NCBI GenBank assembly: GCA_030628575.1
Contig: DAOVQR010000023.1
Location: forward strand, 1 to 8,732
Length of the DNA stretch: 8,732 bases
DNA from: a bacterium
GTDB taxonomy: Bacteria; Patescibacteriota; UBA1384; JAMDBS01; DAOVQR01
Reading direction: 5' to 3'
The position numbers were made by a program, and so were the translations under genes. How positions within the stretch are numbered: the stretch's first letter is position 1; each line of letters begins with the position of its first letter. This document shows positions 5,140 through 8,732 of this stretch, in pieces. The notes below the pieces were generated by a model. That model saw only the letters and a program-made list of their open reading frames with translations. It was not told where the DNA came from and ran no database searches.

Positions 5140-5400
5140 TCAAACCTTAGTCAAACTTAAGGGTACTTCTACTTTAGTCTTTAGAAAACTAATATCTTCA
5201 TCTTCTGGAACTGGTAAGCCACGTTCTATAAGTGTTTCGCAATATAGTTCAATTGCTTCTTTGACATTAGTTTTAGCTTCTTCAAAAGTATCACCTTCAG
5301 TATGACAGCCTGGTAAGGCAGGAATTTCAACAGTAAAACCTCTTAATTCTTCATCAGGAATAAAATGACATGTAAATTGATAAACTTTTTTCTTTAACAT
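5140..5400 (-). CDS. hicB: HicB-family antitoxin
   Basis: This 86-residue protein has the HicB partial RNase H-like fold: YQFTCHFIPDEE (7-18), GFTVEIPALPGCHTEGDTFE (21-40) with the family's P-x-L-P-G-C-x-T-x-G-x-T/S core, and EAKTNVKEAIELYCETLIER (41-60). HicB normally binds and blocks the HicA RNase. It lacks the C-terminal HTH or ribbon-helix-helix domain of longer HicB proteins, so DNA-binding self-regulation is uncertain. GAGGAGA lies six bases before the ATG and a -10 box follows upstream. It is in the antitoxin-first order with the damaged hicA, so it now probably has no intact partner in this locus. The gene itself looks complete. Confidence 0.9.
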   Translation of the reverse strand: MLKKKVYQFTCHFIPDEELRGFTVEIPALPGCHTEGDTFEEAKTNVKEAIELYCETLIERGLPVPEDEDISFLKTKVEVPLSLTKV

Positions 5401-5413
5401 ATTGATCTCCTCT

Positions 5414-5449
5414 CTGATTTTATTATATCAGAATAAATCTATGATACAA
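5414..5449 (-). promoter_or_regulatory. hicB promoter with an imperfect palindrome
   Basis: TATAAT (5422-5427), a 16-nt spacer and a weak TTGTAT (5444-5449) fit a promoter for hicBA. The -10 box is inside an imperfect 18-bp palindrome, CTGAT...ATCAG (5414-5431), a position expected for a repressor site. Because this HicB has no visible DNA-binding domain, the operator role is only a possibility. Confidence 0.5.
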
Positions 5450-5450
5450 G

Positions 5451-5479
5451 TGTGGCTTGTCCCATTGGGACAAGCCACA
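5451..5479. repeat. Perfect 13-bp hairpin upstream of hicB
   Basis: TGTGGCTTGTCCC (5451-5463), loop ATT, GGGACAAGCCACA (5467-5479): a perfect 13-bp inverted repeat. Neither strand has a T-tract after it, so it is not a standard terminator. It sits next to the hicB -35 box. It could be a palindromic repeat element or a regulator site. Confidence 0.85.
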
Positions 5480-5519
5480 TATAAAATATATAATAATATG
5501 TTAAGAATCTGCTAAAATG

Positions 5520-5558
5520 GCTAATCTCCAGAGTAAAAGAGAACCGTCCCCTTTGTGT
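5520..5558. repeat. AGAGAACCGTCCCC dispersed repeat, copy 2
   Basis: This is the intergenic copy of the 39-bp repeat (33 of 39 identical to 4930-4968). The shared run AAAAGAGAACCGTCCCCT is exact in both. The preceding 40 bases (5480-5519) are A/T-rich and hold no recognisable feature. Confidence 0.85.
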
Positions 5559-5623
5559 TATTCCGATTCGCGTACTTCTTCGTTAAAAACTACGAAGCAT
5601 AAATAAAGCTACGGACGACGCCG
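5559..5623. other. Gene-free spacer with a small hairpin between two repeat copies
   Basis: No supported ORF is present. CTTCGT (5578-5583) and ACGAAG (5592-5597) form a 6-bp stem, followed by a GCTACGGACGACG segment. With repeat copies 2 and 3 on either side in direct orientation, the block 5520-5640 could be one compound element of about 120 bp. Confidence 0.45.
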
Positions 5624-5640
5624 AGAGAACCGTCCCCTAT
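5624..5640. repeat. AGAGAACCGTCCCC dispersed repeat, copy 3 (short)
   Basis: AGAGAACCGTCCCCTAT matches the core of copies 1 and 2 exactly over its 17 bases relative to copy 1, in the same orientation, but the flanks differ. This suggests the 17-bp core is the mobile or conserved part. Confidence 0.8.
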
Positions 5641-5676
5641 GGTGCGTCATTTTTGCAACATCGGGTCGTACAAAAG

Positions 5677-5704
5677 TTATACGTTATAAGTTACACGTTA
5701 CACG
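5677..5704. repeat. Four-unit heptamer array after the 5706-6707 gene
   Basis: Units TTATACG, TTATAAG, TTACACG and TTACACG abut the stop codon at 5706-5708 with one base between. It has the same 7-nt step as the ruvC arrays with a different consensus. No terminator is visible here. Confidence 0.88.
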
Positions 5705-5705
5705 A

Positions 5706-6707
5706 TTATTGTGATTGTTCGAGGGCTTTGTCGATTTGCTCTTGGGTGACGGCGGCGGGAAGATTTGTTTCGTTTTGTGTTTTACCTTCAGGACTTTTTT
5801 CTTTTTTATCTTTTGGCAATTCTAGTTTGAAAATCAACCATTTGTTTTTTTCTTTTTTTAGACCAAATTTAGCATATAAAAATTTATCTTTATTCTCTGG
5901 ATCTATAAATATAACTCTTCCTTCAAATTCCTTTGCTTTATTATCAAGTGTTCCTCCATTAAAACTCATCTGTTTTTGCATTATTTCTTGCGAGTTTCTA
6001 AATATTGATTTAAAATCTGTTTCATTCATCTGTTTTTTTAAATCTTCGGTAAAAAGTGAATAAATTTCTGTAGTCATATTTGCTTGCATTAATGATGCTA
6101 AAGCCATAACCTGATTTTTTATTTCTTCCAATTTATCATCTTTTTCATCAATGTTTTTAATGGATCCGACTACAGCACTTAAAGCTTCAGAAGTACCAGA
6201 AGCAGCAATAATCACGGGGTGCACAAGATTAACAATTTTAATAAATTCTGTGACTTGAGTAGTTTTATTATATATATTTACTAATGCTACTTTATTTCCC
6301 TTGACTTGTTCAAAATTAATATCAACATCCGCTACACTAGATTGGTATTTTTCTTTGACATATTTTTCAAAAAACTCATCATTTTTATTAAATGTTGGAA
6401 AAGATTGAATTACTATGCCATTTTTATTTAATATTTCAATATAGACATTTGGATTATAATATTCAATATCTTTATTCATTAGAATTGTTGTTTCGCCCTG
6501 ATGTCTATCTACACTAACACCAAAATTTTCAGGAATTTCAAACTGATAATTGTTGGCAAAATTGATAAACACAGTTTTATTATCAGTTGTATTATGAGAT
6601 TTGTCTGTTTTGACAAAATAAAAAATTCCAACTACTATAATTATTAAAATGCCCACAGTGGGCAGAATATATTTTAGATTTGTTTTGATGAAATTGATAA
6701 GTTTCAT
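5706..6707 (-). CDS. Membrane-anchored extracytoplasmic protein of unknown function
   Basis: I do not recognise this 333-residue protein as a named family. A basic N-terminus (K2, K8, K12) precedes one hydrophobic helix, YILPTVGILIIIVVGIFYFV (13-32), with no signal-peptidase or lipobox site, so it is probably an N-in, C-out anchored protein. Residues about 45-187 form a beta-rich domain (FINFANNYQFEIPENFGV, FIKIVNLVHPVIIAASG) that loosely recalls PsbP/DUF1795-like folds. Residues about 193-298 (helix, then FLYAKFGLKKEKNKWLIFKL) look like an NTF2-like domain. The tail (299-333) is charged and low in complexity. The start has no clear Shine-Dalgarno; it is chosen because the anchor begins there. 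Between the surface-type protein and the repeat mosaic it seems to be a single-gene unit with its own promoter at 6856-6884. Confidence 0.82.
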   Translation of the reverse strand: MKLINFIKTNLKYILPTVGILIIIVVGIFYFVKTDKSHNTTDNKTVFINFANNYQFEIPENFGVSVDRHQGETTILMNKDIEYYNPNVYIEILNKNGIVIQSFPTFNKNDEFFEKYVKEKYQSSVADVDINFEQVKGNKVALVNIYNKTTQVTEFIKIVNLVHPVIIAASGTSEALSAVVGSIKNIDEKDDKLEEIKNQVMALASLMQANMTTEIYSLFTEDLKKQMNETDFKSIFRNSQEIMQKQMSFNGGTLDNKAKEFEGRVIFIDPENKDKFLYAKFGLKKEKNKWLIFKLELPKDKKEKSPEGKTQNETNLPAAVTQEQIDKALEQSQ

Positions 6708-6740
6708 AAGTTTTTTTCTATTTAGAATCTATGCGCCTGA

Positions 6741-6817
6741 TGTCATTCTGAGGTGTAAACCGAAAAATCTTATGAATATAGATCCTTCGACTTCACTCTG
6801 TTTCGCTCAGGATGACA
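6741..6817. repeat. 77-bp TGTCAT...ATGACA inverted-repeat element
   Basis: TGTCATTCTGAG (6741-6752) and CTCAGGATGACA (6806-6817) are near-perfect terminal inverted repeats (one mismatch in 12). The inner parts also correspond: the right arm carries GATCCTTCGACTTCACTC and a GTTTCGCTCAG end, and the left arm a decayed counterpart. I recall TGTCATCCTGAGCGAAG-type repeats as widespread in bacterial intergenic DNA, including CPR. It lies in the leader of the 5706-6707 gene and encodes nothing. Confidence 0.82.
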
Positions 6818-6855
6818 ATGCATGGAGTGTTTAAATTTATTATCAGTATAATTAA

Positions 6856-6884
6856 ATAATATCATTACATTATTTTTTTTGCAA
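6856..6884 (-). promoter_or_regulatory. Probable promoter of the 5706-6707 gene
   Basis: TTGCAA (6879-6884), a 17-nt spacer containing an A-tract, and TATTAT (6856-6861) give a plausible sigma70-type promoter just beyond the terminator of the preceding gene. The transcript would have a leader of about 145 nt that includes the 77-bp inverted-repeat element. Confidence 0.5.
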
Positions 6885-6900
6885 CCAATATAATTTCAAC

Positions 6901-6934
6901 AATCAAAAAGAGACCCGAAGGCCTCTTTTTGATT
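6901..6934 (-). terminator. Intrinsic terminator with a UUCG tetraloop
   Basis: On the minus strand AATCAAAAAGAGGCC-TTCG-GGTCTCTTTTTGATT forms a long stem (one G-U pair) closed by a C(UUCG)G tetraloop, with A- and T-tracts on either side. It lies 21 bases after the stop of the 6956-8732 gene. The A/T-tract symmetry means it could also work on the plus strand, but no plus-strand gene enters it. Confidence 0.92.
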
Positions 6935-6955
6935 TGAGTATCAGAAAATATCGAT

Positions 6956-8732
6956 TTATTGACCAATTGATAGCCACTGTGTTCCATCATATACAATTAT
7001 AGCATAACCAGCAGCTATAGGATTGTCTGCCCCTACGGCCGTGGCAGGAGCACTAGCTTTGTCAAGATCTTTAGCTCCACCTGCGGCATTCAAGGTAATC
7101 GTATCAGCACCAACTGTTGCACTGGTAAATTTAGCCATTATAGTTAAACCAGCAGCTAAAGGAACATCGACTCCTGCGGCATCATCAAGAGTAATAGCGT
7201 GATCAGCTCCAGCAACTGCCGTTGTTGTAACATAGTTAATAGCTTTAGGCGCTGTTACTGTACCATACAAAGTCGTCGAACTGAGAGCACCGCCAATTTT
7301 AATTACATTAGCAGGTCCTGCATTGGAACCAATATTAATATTATGAACTTGGTTAGCAATACCAATATTAATTGAGTCGTCAGCAGTAGTTAGAACAAGA
7401 TCAATATCATCACCAGAAGTAAGAGTAATATCGTCAGCAGCTCCGCCAGAAGTTGTAATACCTATACTACCATCGGTTGCTGTTATAGTCATAGCATTGG
7501 CAGCCAAAAGATCTAAAGCATTAGCTGAAGCTGTTAGATCAAGGCCAGTAGCACCATCAATTATAAGATTACCATCTCCGTCAATGTTATTACCATTAAC
7601 ATCTAAATCACCGGCTGTGAGCATAAGGTCTCCAGCGGTTACAGTTAAAGCAGCAGTGCCTTCGGCAGCACCAGCGATAACTGTTGTACCATCTGAAGCA
7701 ATGGTGAATTGATCACCACTAGCATCTGTAAACTTAAGGAAATCAGCAAGATCCTCATCATTATCAGCATATATGCCATCAATTAAGTAAGTTTGAGCAA
7801 TTACAGTTGCATCGGTGTTGTTTAAGCTAATCATTGAGTTTGCATCATTTGCTGTTGAATCTGTAACTCGAATTCCTGCACCAGATGTGCCGGTATAAGT
7901 AATATCTAAAGCATCACCAGTTGTGCCGGCAGTGCCATCGATATCTAAAATATCACCGGTTGTAGCTGCAGAATCAATTTCTATAGCTGCTTGATCCATT
8001 GCAGCAGTTTGAGTTATATGAACTGTGGAACCAGTAGAAGCACCTGTGCCATCATTGGCATCATCAATTGCTAAAACATGACCACTAGTTCTAGCTGTTC
8101 CAGTATCTTGCAATCTTACCATATTACCTGTAGTTAAAGAATCATAATCAAAGTCAATTGCACCATTCGCTATAGAAGCATCATCATCAATATACATAGC
8201 AACACCACCAGTTATTCCACCCACATCAAGATCAAAAAACCAACCTGCTTGAGCTGAAGCTGCATCATTAACTACTTTAAGATACTGAATTCCAGTATCA
8301 TTAGCTTCAATATTAACATCAAAGATGTCTCCTGTTGCGCCATCGCCACCACTAACAATACCAAATATATCTGCAGTCCAAATACCAGCAGTTGAATTAA
8401 AGTGTATCATATCAGCAGCCCATGCAGCTCCTGTATCAATATCCAGTAACCAACCTTCTTCATCAGAGGCAGAAACATTGTTAATATCAAAAACTTGAGT
8501 AGAAATTGCATTAGTTTCAATAGTAACATCTAATACATCACCATCAGCATTACCATTTCCTGTTGCAACTGAAATCCAGTCCCCAGTATGCGCTACATCA
8601 CCAGCATCTAGTGAAATAACGTCTGAAGTGAAAATATCGGCCATGTCAATGTCAATTAGGTTTTCTGTGCCTAAAGTACTAGCAACATCAATATCCATAA
8701 ATCCACCGCGGGCGCCTGCAATATCAACATCC
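6956..8732 (-). CDS. Acidic repeat-built surface or tail-fibre-like protein, C-terminal part
   Basis: The frame is open to the window edge (codons 8731-8699 read DVDIAGARGGF before the Met at 8698), so the gene starts outside and at least 591 residues are seen. Counting from that Met, residues 53-192 are two 70-residue repeats, about 189-279 a run of short T-T-G-x-x-L-x-I units, and about 330-480 GNLIIDGATGLDLTAS- and NINIGS-type strands typical of beta-solenoid fibre proteins. Residues 487-580 (VPLAAGLTIMAKF, ADTITLNAAGGAKDL, IIVYDGTQWLSIGQ) resemble C-terminal domains of phage tail-fibre-like proteins. It has about 78 Asp but only 10 Lys plus Arg in 580 residues and no Cys, the opposite of its Lys-rich neighbours. 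No LPXTG or other anchor is seen. It is probably exported as an adhesin or cell-surface fibre; a prophage fibre is possible but no other phage gene is present. Confidence 0.8.
   Translation of the reverse strand, partial: DVDIAGARGGFMDIDVASTLGTENLIDIDMADIFTSDVISLDAGDVAHTGDWISVATGNGNADGDVLDVTIETNAISTQVFDINNVSASDEEGWLLDIDTGAAWAADMIHFNSTAGIWTADIFGIVSGGDGATGDIFDVNIEANDTGIQYLKVVNDAASAQAGWFFDLDVGGITGGVAMYIDDDASIANGAIDFDYDSLTTGNMVRLQDTGTARTSGHVLAIDDANDGTGASTGSTVHITQTAAMDQAAIEIDSAATTGDILDIDGTAGTTGDALDITYTGTSGAGIRVTDSTANDANSMISLNNTDATVIAQTYLIDGIYADNDEDLADFLKFTDASGDQFTIASDGTTVIAGAAEGTAALTVTAGDLMLTAGDLDVNGNNIDGDGNLIIDGATGLDLTASANALDLLAANAMTITATDGSIGITTSGGAADDITLTSGDDIDLVLTTADDSINIGIANQVHNINIGSNAGPANVIKIGGALSSTTLYGTVTAPKAINYVTTTAVAGADHAITLDDAAGVDVPLAAGLTIMAKFTSATVGADTITLNAAGGAKDLDKASAPATAVGADNPIAAGYAIIVYDGTQWLSIGQ
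7862..8134 (-). repeat. Short T-T-G-x-x-L-x-I peptide repeats
   Basis: Residues 189-279 of the acidic protein contain seven related strands: TTGNMVRLQD, RTSGHVLAID, ASTGSTVHIT, AMDQAAIEID, ATTGDILDID, GTTGDALDIT and GTSGAGIRVT, spaced 12-17 residues. This spacing suits stacked beta-strand turns. The DNA is too diverged for recent duplication. Confidence 0.65.
8123..8542 (-). repeat. Two 70-residue tandem repeats in the acidic protein
   Basis: GDVLDVTIETN (residue 53 on) recurs as GDIFDVNIEAN (residue 123 on), and GWLLDID (82) recurs as GWFFDLD (152), both exactly 70 residues apart. The units span 8333-8542 and 8123-8332. More copies may lie beyond the window edge. Confidence 0.75.

Noticed and set aside
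5451..5479. Terminator for the 5706-6707 gene
   Set aside because: The stem is perfect but no T-tract follows on either strand, and it lies more than 200 bases after the stop.
5653..6063. Plus-strand ORF opposite the membrane-anchored protein gene
   Set aside because: Its Phe/Ser-rich translation is the reverse of a Lys/Glu-rich gene; no independent support.
7497..7712. Plus-strand ORF over the acidic protein gene
   Set aside because: It is a shadow of the minus-strand repeat gene with biased Ala/Ser/Pro content and no start signals.
1..8732. Recoded TGA (genetic code 25, as in some CPR lineages)
   Set aside because: RuvC, HicB and the first full glycosyltransferase end at TGA at sensible points, and no in-frame TGA interrupts a known family.

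Overview
The window looks like a chromosomal piece of an AT-rich bacterium of the Candidate Phyla Radiation (Patescibacteria, Parcubacteria-like). This is inferred from compact Lys/Asn/Ile-rich proteins, a yebC-ruvC pair, a small IS200-type transposase, and intergenic space filled with short repeats. Several families end normally at TGA (RuvC, HicB, one glycosyltransferase), so TGA is not recoded. No rRNA or tRNA is visible to confirm the lineage. All supported genes are on the minus strand, so they are read from high to low coordinates.

From right to left. (1) 6956-8732 is the C-terminal part of a very acidic, Cys-free, repeat-built protein that looks like a surface or tail-fibre-type beta-repeat protein; it ends at a strong UUCG-tetraloop terminator (6901-6934). 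(2) 6708-6900 holds a promoter and a 77-bp TGTCAT...ATGACA inverted-repeat element. (3) 5706-6707 encodes a single-pass, membrane-anchored extracytoplasmic protein of unknown function. (4) 4600-5705 is a mosaic of mobile or repeat-derived DNA: an intact hicB, a hicA whose 3' end has been replaced by dispersed repeats, three copies of an AGAGAACCGTCCCC repeat, a perfect 13-bp hairpin, and a 3'-truncated small gene. (5) 4124-4623 is an IS200/IS605-type element with tnpA and a hairpin at each end. (6) 1-3963 is a probable co-directional gene run: a yebC 5' fragment, yebC, ruvC, galT, and two GT4 glycosyltransferases, the last cut by the window edge. The last three gene junctions are tight (3-nt gap, shared Shine-Dalgarno, ATGA overlap). 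They suggest a sugar-nucleotide to surface-glycan function attached to a DNA-repair/translation-factor pair.

The most unusual signal is not a gene. At least five stretches (2434-2566, 2954-3067, 3984-4116, 5677-5704 and sub-blocks within them) are arrays of seven-base units. Each array has its own consensus but keeps the same 7-nt step. They lie between genes, in the region just upstream of yebC's -10 box, and twice inside ruvC. One of the ruvC arrays adds about 35 residues between the first two catalytic acids without breaking the frame. The duplicated, hairpin-split yebC start and the repeat-capped hicA are further cases of small repeats reshaping genes here.
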